Assembly: GCA_013115135.1 (NCBI GenBank)
Contig: JABANP010000069.1
Span: 108,777 to 172,776, forward strand
Source of the DNA: Perkinsus olseni
Taxonomy: Eukaryota > Perkinsozoa > Perkinsida > Perkinsidae
DNA: 64,000 bases
Direction: 5' to 3'
Positions 1-11,862 of this stretch are shown piece after piece. Within the stretch, counting starts at the first letter, position 1; each line of letters opens with the position of its first letter. The notes beneath the pieces are model-generated. The model was not told where the DNA came from and made no database searches. It saw only the letters and a program-made list of their open reading frames with translations. The position numbers and the translations under genes were made by a program.

Positions 1-2391
1 CCGGGCCTTCTGAGCGAACCGCTGCTGCCTTCCAGATAAGTATCTTCAATCGCCATCACGGTGCCGACTACGCGATCCCTGTTGTCATTCTATCTGCATG
101 CAGCAATGTCACCGGGGCGTGCCAGGATGTGAGTGAACACTCGCCTGCCAGCAGCACCTCGGCCTCCTTCCGTTAGATGCCCAGTGTGTCGACGCTAGTG
201 CATACCTTCCGCGGTATCATTGCATGGGACTGTGCTGCTATAGCCGCTCACAGGAAGGTGGGACCCATCGCTGTGATCCCGATTAGACCGGTGGCGATTT
301 CCATCGAAGCACAACTCCTCTCGCTTCCCAGTATTGATGTCAAGGCGCTTGCTTTCTGGTCTCGGATTATCATGTAAACCCTAGCTTGTCTTACGGCCTT
401 CGAAGCGTATCGTACGCAACATCCGACTGCTGCTGCCCGGAACTCTCGACGCTACAACCGCATTTGGTAGCTTTCTTTCATACTTGCTTCGATGCCAGGT
501 TGATATGAATCCGGCAACTCATCCTGAGGGCTACATCGACTTCGCCTTCATTTCGCCCCACAAGTTACTGGGCGGTCCAGGAACCAGTGGTATATTACTC
601 TGCAAGAAAAAACGTCAAACTAACTCGATACCGACGATTTGTGGCGGTGGCACGGTCGAGTTCGTCAGCAGCCGTGGGCACTATTACATTTCGGATTTGG
701 AAGAGCGAGAGGAAGCTGGTGAGAAAATTCCTTCTGTCTGCCAGCGTCCGAGCTCAGAAGGAAGAAGCGCTATTAAGTACCCCTACTCAGTACCATGGTT
801 AGTAGATGAATGCATTAGGCTCATTAGTTCATAATACTATCATATGACGGTACAATCATAATTTAGCGGCAATTCTTCTCAGGTACTCCTGATATTCTCG
901 GCTGCATCAGAGCAGGCGCCGTGTATCACATCCACACGCTTCTCGGCATCGAATCAATCGCTGAGGAAGAGAGTCGGATGGCGTCTTATCTGGAAGAGAA
1001 ACTCCGTGGTAACAGCAAGATCCATATTTTGGGACCGAAAGTAAATCTTGCTCCGACGATCGCTTCGGCATCCGCAGATTCAGAGATTCCTCCCTCAGGA
1101 TCGAGCACATTGCGCTGGTATAATATCTTTCAATATCCTTTACAATGAGAATAAGACCGGTCATCACCACCATGGCCTGTAAGTCGTCATCATCACCATC
1201 TCCTTCTCAGCGACCCAGCAGGTACCTACACTATAATTTCGTCGGTTGTGTCCTCAACGATGTATTTGGCATTCAAGCCCGGGGTGGCTGTGCGTGTGCT
1301 GGACCGTACGGTGAGACGCTTCTCGGCCTCGGCGGCGTGAACGGGGAGCGCTTCGAACAGACAGCATGTGAGCGACGATCATCCAGCGGGCACGTTCGGA
1401 TTTTGTTGGCGTTCAGTTTCTACCCGGGACATGATCTTCAAGCCCGGCTTCGTCCGCGTTGGTGTTCATTTCACCATGACGCAGGAAGAGCTGGAGTACC
1501 TCGCTGATGCCATTTTGTGGATAGCCGAGAAGGGGTGGAAGTTGATGCCGGCTTATAATTTCAAATTAAGCTCCGGGGAATGGAAGCATGCTCATAGGGA
1601 CGAGGCGACCATTATGAAGTAAGGCCCTCACGCCAGTACAGAGCTTGGGCTTATTGAAGCAGGCAAGACTGCTTATGTCAGTCAGCTTCGCTTTCCTATC
1701 GTCAAGCTCGACCGTTTTTCTCGAAGAGTGTCCGTTGGCGATTTGCCCGTCTTCGTCTGCCGAAGCTTGAGCCGCAACTTACTCCTAGTTTTTCAGGAAC
1801 ATGGTCGATAGCCTGAGTCCGGCCATGCTGCGCCTGCCCGAAGGCGAGCACTTCTGGATGGCGGATTCGCCCAAGGTTCAAACCGATCCAGTGTCTCGCA
1901 ATCTCCTCAGCGCTCTGGCTACCCCACGCGGGAAGCAGTGCGCAAGTCCGGCGGTGCGAACTCGCGAACGCTCACCCGAACGACGACCGCTCAGCCGGGA
2001 AATCGAAAAAGCCAATGAGATCGCTGAACAGGTCGCCAAAGAGGTAAATGAGCGCACCATACTTGCTTGATGTTAGGATAATCGCTGTCGTCGTGGAATA
2101 AACGATACCCATCTCAACGTGGAGCTCATCGTTCGTTCTTCGCTTTCGAACTCAAGATGGGATCCATAACCCCGCGGGACTTAGGATGCTCAGGCGCTGA
2201 CCAAGCCTCGTGACGATCCGCTCATCCCGGCGCAGCTCTCCAGTGTGCTGTGGTTCGCTCTTCCCGTCGATACTATCTGGTCGCTTAAACGGGCTGGCAG
2301 GGTCGAGCGTTCGCAGCCGGAAGTTTGCACGGATCTAAACATGCCCATCTTCGCCAAGTCGAGCGCACAGACCGGCAGAATATCAAGGTAG
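1..2391 (+). CDS. Class V aminotransferase / cysteine desulfurase-like PLP enzyme, 5' partial, multi-exon
   Basis: PLP-dependent enzyme of the class V aminotransferase fold (cysteine desulfurase / selenocysteine lyase-like). The 5' end lies outside the window. Exons that join in phase: <1-128 (motif SACSNVTG), 177-257, 499-718, 883-1040, 1099-1178, 1222-1367 and 1417-1618, followed by less certain exons near 1797-2040 and 2194-2391. The motif SPHKLLGGPGTSG carries the Schiff-base lysine after His. GTPDILGCIRAG follows, and GGCACAGPYG is the Cys-rich active-site loop. FKPGFVRV and the aromatic-rich stretch after it match the C-terminal part of the family. Introns are 40-240 bp with GT-AG ends. 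The final exon either stops at TAG 2389-2391 or is spliced once more: the overlapping frame reading KVAAQALVALIKFAL ends at 2430-2432 and looks like a natural C-terminus. Exon boundaries between 1619 and 1797 are unresolved. The family is well supported, but the substrate cannot be read from sequence. Confidence 0.85.
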
Positions 2392-2432
2392 CCGCCCAAG
2401 CCCTGGTCGCGCTGATCAAATTTGCGCTTTAG

Positions 2433-3327
2433 GAGAACAGAAAGTGTTCTCAACGCCCGCACTTGGTCCGATCGCGCGCCGTCACCTGTCGTGCCCCCGC
2501 CGGTGAGTCAGTTCGTGCATTGTGTCTTCTTCGATTTTCCTTCGTCAGCCGCCGCAAGTACGACCGAGTATCCCCCAAATGCTCAAGATGATGATAGGCC
2601 AGAAGGTCGCCTGCCACGCCGAGAAAAATCAGTAGCTGCTGAGCTCGATACGTTGTCTTTTTATCGTTGATTCGAAAAGAGTATTTGTTTTCTACCTTGC
2701 TATCGTCATTTTTCGTAGCTCTTCGTTAAGACTCTGAATCCATAAGGATTGATCGTCCATAAATTCCATAATTCATAGAAGTAACTTGGACATCTCATCG
2801 TCTACTAGAGTATCAATTATTCTTTTGCCTCCGAGTGTCAGCCAACTAGAGGAAGAACAGCAGTGCCCACAGTGCATGGATTCCTTTTCTCGTGAATCGC
2901 CAGCTTTGTGTTCATCCAGTCACCTCCAGCAAGCCAGTCTATTGACACAAGGCGTGTCTTCACTGTTAACGAGCTCATCGTGGCCGCAATATGCTAAACT
3001 CGAAACACACAATCGACCGCCAGTGTCCTTTTGCGTTTCCAGTTGGACATCGACGTAGCGGGCTCGCTCTGTGCATCCCTTAACTCTTGACGTGCGTAGC
3101 GAGGAGACGAGGCGCGCCCAGCGTTCTGTCGGAATTGGCCCCGTTCACAGGGTTTGTCTTCTCAAAGTTTGAGGTTGTCAATTCTATGGTAAAGGCAATA
3201 TCACAACGCAATGACTTCCTTAACGAAATGAAAAAGTCTCGAAAAGAAGTACACGCCACGGGGCGTGCCGAATGCGGTAGGAGATAGAGTGAGCGATGAT
3301 CGCTCGAGTCATGCTGGCACTACGCCT
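2433..3327. other. Intergenic, no gene seen
   Basis: Only short open frames without family features occur here. The last 130 bp (about 3200-3327) resembles the 3' flanks of the secreted-protein genes at 12.6 and 14.5 kb: a shared stretch ends in an AAGTACACGCC-like segment. It is therefore the 3' untranslated or flanking part of the duplicated unit. Confidence 0.5.
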
Positions 3328-4065
3328 TTAGCGAGAGTAGCCGCAACGTTCACATCTGGGAGCTTCCCCTCGGTGTCCTGGATCTTCGCTTCGAAAAGAG
3401 ATATCGAACTTCCAGCCTTCGTCCGTCTTATTTACGGACACTGTCTGCGAGGTGGAGATCCTGAGAGAGTGGCTCATGGTCGTCGTCGAGCCGAAGAGGT
3501 AAAAACCATTCGGGTTGAGATACCCCTTGATAGGATATTCTGGAGTTGTAATCTGCCAAGACGGCCATGGAGCGTCGGGATAGAAGATATTTAGCCAGCC
3601 AGGAAAATCAAAATAGGTAGCTACAACATCTGGATCGAGCGTCTGCTTACGGTCAGTGACACGTCTACCCTCGGGAGCCATAATCGGGTAGAAGTAAATA
3701 CCCTCATGAACGAACTTGAAAGAAGTCAAACCTGAGGCTCTTACTGCAACCTCTCGGATGTCACTCTTGCGGATTTGAAGATTAAACGCCACAAAGCCGT
3801 CGTTCCCGGGCTCAGTGCTGTTGAGACGAATCGTGATGAAATCACCGTCATATCCATCCGGGCGTCGATGACTTTTCCCAGTAAAGACGCAGGCGCCCTC
3901 TAACAGCTCTTCGATTTTCGTTCCTTCAGCGGGACCGAAACCAGGGAAAAAGCAACCCTCGGGATACGCCGAGGTGACCGTGAAAGCTTGCACGCCGTAG
4001 ATGAAGAGCAAGAGGCAGCAACCTCGTGACCAAAGACTTTTGGAGCTCAGGCTGGTAGCTGGCAT
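3328..4065 (-). CDS. Secreted protein, paralogous family A, 245 aa
   Basis: Single-exon ORF with an ATG at 4065. Residues 10-28 form a hydrophobic signal peptide (SLWSRGCCLLLFIYGVQAF), followed by a mature secreted protein. I do not recognise the fold. It is clearly paralogous to the 255-aa protein at 12723-13490. Shared blocks are the FTVTS start of the mature part, YPE-C, GPAEGT-I-ELLEGACVFT, the HEGIY block, ITTP-Y and EGWKFDISF. The cysteines in the first 40 mature residues are conserved, suggesting one disulfide. The central part is divergent and the last 15 residues differ from the paralog, so this copy may have a shifted C-terminus: its final residues read in another frame from the paralog's DVDFAATLAKGVMPA ending. 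Role unknown; a lineage-specific surface or secreted factor is an inference. Confidence 0.8.
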   Translation of the reverse strand: MPATSLSSKSLWSRGCCLLLFIYGVQAFTVTSAYPEGCFFPGFGPAEGTKIEELLEGACVFTGKSHRRPDGYDGDFITIRLNSTEPGNDGFVAFNLQIRKSDIREVAVRASGLTSFKFVHEGIYFYPIMAPEGRRVTDRKQTLDPDVVATYFDFPGWLNIFYPDAPWPSWQITTPEYPIKGYLNPNGFYLFGSTTTMSHSLRISTSQTVSVNKTDEGWKFDISFRSEDPGHRGEAPRCERCGYSR

Positions 4066-5146
4066 TGAAATTATGAAGTAGAGTGTTATTAACTGCTAGG
4101 CTTCAAAGTGAAGATCATCGACATTGTAAGCTTGTCCAAGTTATCCGGACACACACAGGGGTCGTCCATACAGTGTGACCAATGTAGGCGAGAATCCGAA
4201 TTCAAGCAAGTAGAGACGAGTTATTCTGAATCACTAGAGCATAGCGTTTCTGGAAGTTGTACGCGGGCACAGGGACGCATGGGAGTCAGACTGGCTTACT
4301 AATTGTCGCCTGCCTCGAGAAGGAGTCAACGCCCTGCACTGGGATTGGATTGCATTCCCAAACGACCCTACACCGGCATCAGTCGCAGCAGCCCGGGAGG
4401 GCTGAGTGAACCGTAGTGCCTCCGCGATGCCGTTCGAGATCTGCTGTATATGAGACAGAGGTCGCAGAGTGTCTACGTCAGTCAGGGACAAGTTGGCAAA
4501 GGATTTGCACATGGCGCGGAATTCGCGTTGGTCGTCAAGCTCGATTGGGTCAAGTTTGAAGGTGCACCGGAACTCACAGTGAGCTTCTCACTGGTCTGCC
4601 ATGAGTCCCTCCGTTTCAGGCGGTCAGCTAACCGAACTGAATGTCGGGTAGTATCCGACGGATGCTCTTGGCGCGCTCTGGCCACAAAATCACACCGGGC
4701 CGTGACACCTCCCGAGACCGCGCCACCGCTACATTGGTGGTTCTTGTCCCAATCGTGTCCCTATTGCAATCTCCGCTTACGACACTTATACGCCTTTAGC
4801 CTTGATTGATCTCACGAGCGTCCATTACCCTCGCTCATGTATCGAAATTCACGGCATCCATTCCGATGCGTCTTTCCTAGACTCCCAATGTCCAGGAACT
4901 GGCGGAAGATTTGACTAACTACAAGACTTCCGGGAGGCCGAAGGGAGTATCTCGGGGATTTCTCATTGTACTTTCTATTTCGCCGAGTTCTCGAGTGAAT
5001 TGCACGTCTTTCAAGACCGTTCTGAGGGCGCTGGACCCATCGCAGTTGATGCACTAACAGCAGCAAACGCAACAACCCGCTGAAGTCATGTAGTAGACAG
5101 AACGCTGAACATGCACAATCAAAGATGCGAAAAATCCATGAAGGAA
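4066..5146. other. Intergenic, no confident gene
   Basis: Several overlapping open frames of 60-120 codons occur on both strands, but none shows family motifs, convincing splice-consistent continuation, or a clearly better composition than its antisense frame. Confidence 0.4.
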
Positions 5147-5651
5147 TCATGGCAAATTCTCGTACCTACGCACTTCACTCAGGGACATCATCACGAGCAG
5201 CCAGAACCCCTCACGTTCGAAGCCGTATTTGGGCTGATCGATGGGCCTCAGCCAACCGTACGTCTGGTTCGATCTCACTGGCCTTGTAGATTCCAAGCCT
5301 CGTTGGCGTCGACTGTGAACAGGATTCATCGTATCCTTCGGGCACCTAGGATCAACCTAAGATACTCTGTTAACGAGCCGACGCCAGCCCACTTTGGATC
5401 AAATCCTTCGTCGCACTGAATCATGTCGAGAGTGAATATCTTCTTGCAATCCGACGAAGTATCCGCGGAAGAATCTTGGACCTACGGCGACCTCCAGAAA
5501 ATCTTCTCGGTGACCGACGGTTGATTTACCATGTAAAATCCAAAATATCGATTCTCCCGGTAAAGATGGTCTCCAATCTCTGCCAAGGCTTGATCTTCTG
5601 CCGGCTTAGTGATACGGGATTCCTGATTGAAGACTCAGCCTCCCTGCCCAT
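5147..5651 (-). CDS. Possible multi-exon gene fragment of unknown function
   Basis: A minus-strand frame starts at ATG 5651-5649, with an in-frame stop just upstream. It runs to a good donor (GTAAAT) at 5529, giving 40 charged residues that include RQKIKPWQRLETIFTGRI. Further down the same strand a frame reads KKIFTLDMIQCDEGFDP and another YGWLRPIDQPKYGFERE. All look coding, but I could not join them in phase through GT-AG introns. It may be a real small gene with an unrecognised intron, or a decayed copy. No family is recognised. Confidence 0.3.
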
Positions 5652-5851
5652 GGCGCGGCTCAGACCACCTTAGCGAGCTGCTGCTTCCACGCCTCCACTT
5701 CTTTCGTTGTGGCTAGACTTCCTTTCAATTTCAGACCGGCCGGTCCGCTCGTCGCTGGCGGCATAGGTTAATCTTACTCAGAAAGACTGAGCATATGGTG
5801 ATACGGAAGTTCAACGAAATATCCTTCGTTCCAAGTTAAGGGGGAAAACAA

Positions 5852-7435
5852 TCAGGGCCTCCGGCGCCTTCGACAGCACGACAATAACCATGACACAACT
5901 GAGCTCCCTTCCGCGGCGACGCCAAGGGGCGACTCATCAGTGAAGAGATCATCAAAATCAAGTTTTTCCGACCTTCGTTTCACGGCTTTGTCCGGGTAGA
6001 TTTCCTCCGACTTCAGCATCTTATTGCACAGTTTTCGTTCATCTCGTTGCTTTCGTTTGATGGCCCTCAGGTAACGACTGACGTCAGGCATCTCATGGGG
6101 TACTCTCTCGAGGTCGCTGCGAGCTCTGTCGTAGTCACCGAGCCGGTAGTATGCAATACCTCGCCTGACACAGTTCACTGTGAATCCACTTGGTGCAAGT
6201 CAAGTACGGGGTACACAGAGGGCCGAGTCCGTATCCGACTCTAGGAAGAAATATTCACGATGTTCTTTCGTGATGTGGAAAAAATACTCCCACCTGTATA
6301 CCATCGGTAACGCACGAAAAGCCAGAGTAACCCAACGCCGTGGCCGCTGGGTAGGTGGGAAATATATCCCCATCTACTATCCCCGCGACAGGATTCGTCA
6401 TTTACAGCGCGGTTCTGCGTGCGACCAGAGATAGCATGGCTCATGCTGCATGAGTTCGGTCTTTCAACTATACAAGATGAGCAGCTCCACTGTGGAGCTG
6501 TGGATCTCCACACGAAAGCTAAGGAGGCGACAGGCGATATTCGAAGCCTCCGACTGTCAGCGGCTAAATGCCCGTTCAGCTCGCTGGCACGAATATGCGA
6601 CCAACTACGCAGAGACGGTCCTTGAGACCATCGCGTTGAACGTGAGAATCCCCGATTGCCAAACGTCTCCAACGACATACGAGCTCGGAAACACCGAACA
6701 CGCGACCCGCTGGAGACGAGGCGGCGAAGGCACTTGCCTCCTCAGAACTTGCTGTACCCCCTCTCCGCAGACATCCGGCGCACTACTTCCGACTGCTTCT
6801 ATACATGTGGAACATAGCTTCACGCATTTGGCGTAGTGGCCAAGCTCGATCATGCAGGCTGCCAGGTTAGCCGAGATTGGCACCAGTATCTGACTATCGG
6901 CCACGGGTGAACTGTCAACTCTGAGAATGTTGGCTCAGAGGAATAACCGCGTAAAGAGGAGAAAGTCGTGTCCCGCGAAGAACGAGGAAGACCATCGCAC
7001 CTTGCTTTTCATCTCGGGAGAACCGTCCATGGCCGATAGGCAATCGACGTACAGCTGCTGCGCCTCCTCAAGCTTGCCCTCGCGGTAAAGTTGATTCGCC
7101 CGACTCTTGGTGTCCAACGCCCACGCAACCCGGGCACTTCTATCGACGCCTGAGAACTGAAATGAGAAATCCCATCCCGATCGACGCCGACCTTTGTGCG
7201 CCCGGGTCAAAGAGTGACGACGGTAAGCTGACGTGAGCTCTTGGCAGGCGTGATTTGGGTCGACTTCCCCAAGCATCCTGTTGCCGTCTGACACTCTGTG
7301 GAAGCTCGGGAGCGGTCCGCCTGGAGAATCCGCAATGACAGAGGACCCTGTGCGCAGCGGGTTCAATACCTTACCAGAGTCGCCCAAGATTGCCGTGACA
7401 TCTGATTTACTGGTCGTCAAGGCATCGTTATTCAT
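5852..7435 (-). CDS. TPR co-chaperone-like protein, 3 exons, about 287 aa
   Basis: Tetratricopeptide-repeat protein. Exon 1 is 7435-7001 (ATG at 7435; the end TPR-like helix reads RANQLYREGKLEEAQQLY). Exon 2 is 6889 to 6787 or 6784 (SANLAACMIELGHYAKC). Exon 3 is 6177-5852 (RRGIAYYRLGDYDRARSDLE, then a basic Lys/Arg-rich helix). All joints are GT-AG and phase-consistent. The three motifs correspond to consecutive repeats of the carboxylate-clamp type TPRs found in TTC4/FKBP-type co-chaperones, and the conserved RRG-AY pattern is visible in the third. Residues 1-100 are low in motifs. The C-terminus ends WLLSCCRRRRRP, a Cys-Cys plus polybasic tail of the kind that can be palmitoylated, so membrane attachment is possible (inference). 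The 610-bp last intron is long for this locus. The gene lies downstream of the 106-aa gene on the same strand. Confidence 0.7.
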
Positions 7436-7669
7436 CTTACAAGCGAGAGGATACTGCTCAGCGATGACAATGGGTGAGGGAAGATAAGGAAAGGATTCCC
7501 TGCTCCAAGGCGAAGCCGGTGGAACTTCGATGGTTGAGCCTCCAGTAGGGTCATCAGACGACTACGATACAGCAACCATGGACCGCTTCGTGAGTCATTC
7601 ATTGTTCTGAACTTACAAAATGATCAACGCGACTCGAGCAGGCATCACAGAAACAATCACATGCGCCGT

Positions 7670-8274
7670 TCAGCTGTCAACCGCCCCATTTGGGTATTCT
7701 GTAATCAAACCCATACCGATTGAAAGCATATTCAGCACTGTTGGCGATCCGTATCTGAGAGAGAACCTTCGCTGTGCGCTGATGGGGTATCTTTCGACCT
7801 TCTTCGAGAATCCAGTCGGCCAGTATCGTTTTGGCCATTCGTGTGGATTCGCATGACCGCCTCGCGTTGCACAGACTTTTTGGTGCACCACTTTGAAGGG
7901 CTTCCACTCGAGCCACCAACGCTCGTACAAACCTGCGGTCAAAACTATGAAAATTGAGAATCAATAATTGACTAATTTCCAAGATTGGGATTGATAGCTC
8001 GAGCAAGTCAGTCGCGGTTCACGAGCATGTGCTGTGGATTAGTCATGTAACTATTCTCTGGTGCATCACGAGAAAAGTTCCATCGACGAGAAGAGCGCCA
8101 GTCGGGCCTCCTTCCGGGAAGGAGCGGGGAAGGAGCTTCCCCGTAAATAGCGCTTCACGTTCTTCCCCGATGGGCACGCCGATTTTTGTCGAAGGCTCGA
8201 AGTACGCAGGAGGTACCTTTTCCGCCGGGCCGGCCCATCTTATACCGCAGTCGCACGCTGCTTTGAAAAAGCAT
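7670..8274 (-). CDS. Small basic protein, 2 exons, 106 aa, unknown
   Basis: Exon 1 is 8274-8217 (ATG at 8274) and exon 2 is 7932-7670. The intron is GT-AG, and the split glycine codon restores one continuous frame. Exon 1 encodes a short basic N-terminus (SSVRLRYKMGRPGGKG). Exon 2 is rich in Arg, Lys, Trp and Tyr (YERWWLEWKPFKVVHQK, then HEWPKRYWPTGFSKK). Size, charge and the lack of a signal peptide are what one sees in small mitochondrial ribosomal or respiratory-complex accessory subunits, but I do not recognise the family and this is a guess. The exact phase match and the sharp drop in coding character at the splice sites make the gene model itself fairly secure. Confidence 0.55.
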
Positions 8275-8504
8275 TGGGAAGGATACAAACTCTGAACGAA
8301 GGCCTCTGCGAATTATCGCCATAATTTATCTATTCGAGAATTCGCTCGCTTGAAGCGCGCGCCTTGAAATCTTTGTGGATCTATGGTAGACGGTGAAAAT
8401 CTAAGCGAGAGGGCGAAAATCCAAAGAAGGAGAAAAACTAAAGGAAAAAAGACCTAGTGGAGTACTGACCGTAACCCCCGTCAACCCGAAAGGCGACGGA
8501 CGGA

Positions 8505-8730
8505 GGCGAGTTGGACTGGATTGAGACCCTAAGACAATCCTGTTGGATTGTGGCGCCGAAAGCCGACAGTTTTCAGTGGAGGTGACTTCCGACGGTCTGA
8601 CTGCCCATCGAAGTTAGGATACCCAGTTTGTTTTCGGGTCGAGGCGAGGCGGGCGGCAGTCACCCCAGGAAGGCGGCAGCGCTCACCAGCCATCCATTTT
8701 TGGACCAGCATGGTCGGCAGCTTTTTCTTC
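8505..8730 (+). repeat. Dispersed repeat R1, copy 1
   Basis: About 225 bp that recurs in the same orientation at 15483-15704, starting with GAGTTGGACTGGATTGAGAC and ending just after GCATGGTCGGCAG. The copies differ by scattered substitutions and a few small indels, as expected for an old dispersed element. No long ORF or terminal repeat was seen, so it may be a SINE- or MITE-like unit or part of a larger relic. Confidence 0.7.
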
Positions 8731-9083
8731 ACATTTCATCTCATTGAGTGCTGAGGTTACGAGAAGTGGGAAAAGCCAGAAAGGGACGGAGAGGCGCCCA
8801 TATCAATGCCGTTGGAGCTGAAAATCGGTAGCTCGTACTCGGGAGAGGGATGCCAGAACAACCAGCAGGGCAGTACTAATCCAGGGATTCTCGTCCGAGT
8901 TTCAGAACTTACGCCCATGAGGAAGCCTGCCTAACGGGAGCGTTGGATGTTACGTACGTACATTCTTAGGGGTTCCCGCCTTTTCTTGGAGGCTGTCGAA
9001 GATACCACATGAACGGCCGAATATGTGCAATTTGATTGCGGACCGTCATCAAGGACGGCTTGGTGACTTCTATCTCGTGTGTT

Positions 9084-9250
9084 GTGCTTGTCACAGTCAT
9101 GTTTATGATGTGTGTCATGCTTGTCACAGTCATGTTTATCGTGTGTGTCATGTTTATCAGGTGTGTCATGCTTGTCACAGTCATGCTTATCGCGTGTGTC
9201 ATGTTTATCAGGTGGGTCGTGCTTGTCACAGTGTGTTCATCTTTATCGTG
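9084..9250. repeat. Minisatellite, imperfect CTTGTCACAGTCATG / GTGTGTCATG units
   Basis: Tandem, slightly varied units built from GTGTGTCATG, CTTGTCACAGTCATG and TTTATC blocks with a higher-order period of about 30-45 bp. It reads open on the minus strand as a Thr-His-Met repeat only because the period keeps the frame. I treat it as non-coding. Confidence 0.75.
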
Positions 9251-9666
9251 TACGTGTGATTGAGTGCTAGTGTTATATTGCTGCTCACGAGAAGTAGAGC
9301 TTCGAACGCGGCCATGAGCATACAGGGCTTCGTCTAGGTGAATAATGTAGATTTCAACTATTGATGTTGATACGCAATACGCTTCGGAGGGTTGTCGATT
9401 TCAATGGAATCGCGATTTCCGAAATTTGAATTTCACAGTGAAACGTCGATGAAATTCGTAGGCATGGGGCACTGGAAGAAAGTGGTGAGACAAGACCTCG
9501 AGCGAGGGATTGTTCAAGCCACCATGTGGTGAGTGCCAGGCACGTGGCTGCCACATACACTCGCGCTAGAGTCAGATCAGTATTACAATAGAGATGAGTG
9601 CCAAGACGGGTGCACTCCCCATACCCTAGAATGCCTCTGGGAGGGAGGGAAACGGAAGCGAAAACC

Positions 9667-9865
9667 TGCGGAGTTGTATGCCCGAATATTCGAGGTCAAA
9701 GTTGATCCCCGGAATTGATGTCCTTAACGGCGAAAGTGACTTCCTTAATCATGAAATTGTGTGCCTTATTCGCGGAATTGAATTCCTTATTTGAGGCCTG
9801 CCGCTAAAATGACTTCCTTATCCGCCAATTACATACCCTCACCTCGACCCTACCGCCAATTTGCT
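9667..9865 (+). repeat. Left inverted-repeat arm with about 21-bp subterminal repeats
   Basis: It contains four to five degenerate tandem units of 21-24 bp of the form GAAATTGA-TTCCTTAT-CGC. These pair with the right arm at 16985-17178. Arrays of short subterminal repeats are typical transposase-binding sites in DNA transposons, but that role is inferred here. Confidence 0.65.
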
Positions 9866-11862
9866 GATGTCTCAACAACAACAACAACAACAACAACAAC
9901 TCGCTAATGTGATGATATCATCCTCGACCCCCATATAGGCTACGGCAACGGCCCTATCCGCCAATTTGCTGATGTCTCAACAACAACAACTCGCTAATGT
10001 GATGATATCATCCTCGACCCCCATATAGGCTACGGCTACGGCAACGGCCCTATCCGCCAATTTGCTGATGTCTCAACAACAACAACAACTCGCTAATGTG
10101 ATGATATCATCCTCGACCCCCATATAGGCTACGGCAACGGCAACCCTATCCGCCAATTTGCTGATGTCTCAACAACAACAACTCGCTAATGTGATGATAT
10201 CATCCTCGACCCCCATATAGGCTACGGCAACGGCCCTATCCGCCAATTTGCTGATGTCTCAACAACAACAACAACTCGCTAATGTGATGATATCATCCTC
10301 GACCCCCCATATAGGCTACGGCAACGGCCCTATCCGCCAATTTGCTGATGTCTCAACAACAACAACAACTCGCTAATGTGATGATATCATCCTCGACCCC
10401 CATATAGGCTACGGCAACGGCCCTATCCGCCAATTTGCTGATGTCTCAACAACAACAACTCGCTAATGTGATGATATCATCCTCGACCCCCATATAGGCT
10501 ACGGCAACGGCCCTATCCGCCAATTTGCTGATGTCTCAACAACAACAACAACAACTCGCTAATGTGATGATATCATCCTCGACCCCCCATATAGGCTACG
10601 GCAACGGCCCTATCCGCCAATTTGCTGATGTCTCAACAACAACAACAACAACAAATCGCTAATGTGATGATATCATCCTCGACCCCCATACAGGCTACGG
10701 CAACGGCCCTATCCGCCAATTTGCTGATGTCTCAACAACAACAACAACTCGCTAATGTGATGATATCATCCTCGACCCCCATATAGGCTACGGCAACGGC
10801 AACCCTATCCGCCAATTTGCTGATGTCTCAACAACTCGCTAATGTGATGATATCATCCTCGACCCCCATATAGGCTACGGCAACGGCCCTATCCGCCAAT
10901 TTGCTGATGTCTCAACAACAACAACAACTCGCTAATGTGATGATATCATCCTCGACCCCCCATATAGGCTACGGCAACGGCAACCCTATCCGCCAATTTG
11001 CTGATGTCTCAACAACAACAACAACTCGCTAATGTGATGATATCATCCTCGACCCCCATATAGGCTACGGCAACGGCAGCCCTATCCGCCAATTTGCTGA
11101 TGTCTCAACAACAACAACAACTCGCTAATGTGATGATATCATCCTCGACCCCCATATAGGCTACGGCAACGGCCCTATCCGCCAATTTGCTGATGTCTCA
11201 ACAACAACTCGCTAATGTGATGATATCATCCTCGACCCCCATATAGGCTACGGCAACGGCAACCCTATCCGCCAATTTGCTGATGTCTCAACAACAACAA
11301 CAACAACAACAACTCGCTAATGTGATGATATCATCCTCGACCCCCATATAGGCTACGGCAACGGCCCTATCCGCCAATTTGCTGATGTCTCAACAACAAC
11401 AACAACAACAACTCGCTAATGTGATGATATCATCCTCGACCCCCCATATAGGCTACGGCAACGGCAGCCCTATCCGCCAATTTGCTGATGTCTCAACAAC
11501 AACAACAACAACAACTCGCTAATGTGATGATATCATCCTCGACCCCCATATAGGCTACGGCAACGGCAGCCCTATCCGCCAATTTGCTGATGTCTCAACA
11601 ACAACAACAACTCGCTAATGTGATGATATCATCCTCGACCCCCATATAGGCTACGGCAACGGCCCTATCCGCCAATTTGCTGATGTCCCAACAACAACAA
11701 CTCGCTAATGTGATGATATCATCCTCGACCCCCATATAGGCTACGGCAACGGCAACGGCCCTATCCGCCAATTTGCTGATGTCTCAACAACAACAACTCG
11801 CTAATGTGATGATATCATCCTCGACCCCCATATAGGCTACGGCAACGGCCCTATCCGCCAAA
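9852..11862. repeat. Minisatellite of about 95 bp x 21 copies with a variable (CAA)n tract
   Basis: Each unit reads CCGCCAATTTGCTGATGTCTC, then (CAA)2-10, then CTCGCTAATGTGATGATATCA followed by TCCTCGACCC, a CATATAGG block and ACGGCAACGG. Units are almost identical outside the CAA tract and small indels after CGGCAACGG, so expansion is recent. Every unit carries the perfect 12-bp palindrome GATGATATCATC. The array starts inside the left TIR arm and stops at a truncated 22nd unit at 11862. No ORF runs through it. Confidence 0.95.

Noticed and set aside
8966..9259. Thr-His-Met repeat protein (minus) or Cys-His-Val repeat protein (plus)
   Set aside because: The frames stay open only because the minisatellite period preserves them. 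No start context, splice or homolog supports translation.
9852..11862. Regular repeat array resembling a CRISPR locus
   Set aside because: The whole 95-bp unit is conserved, with no unique spacers between short repeats. It is a minisatellite in a eukaryotic context.
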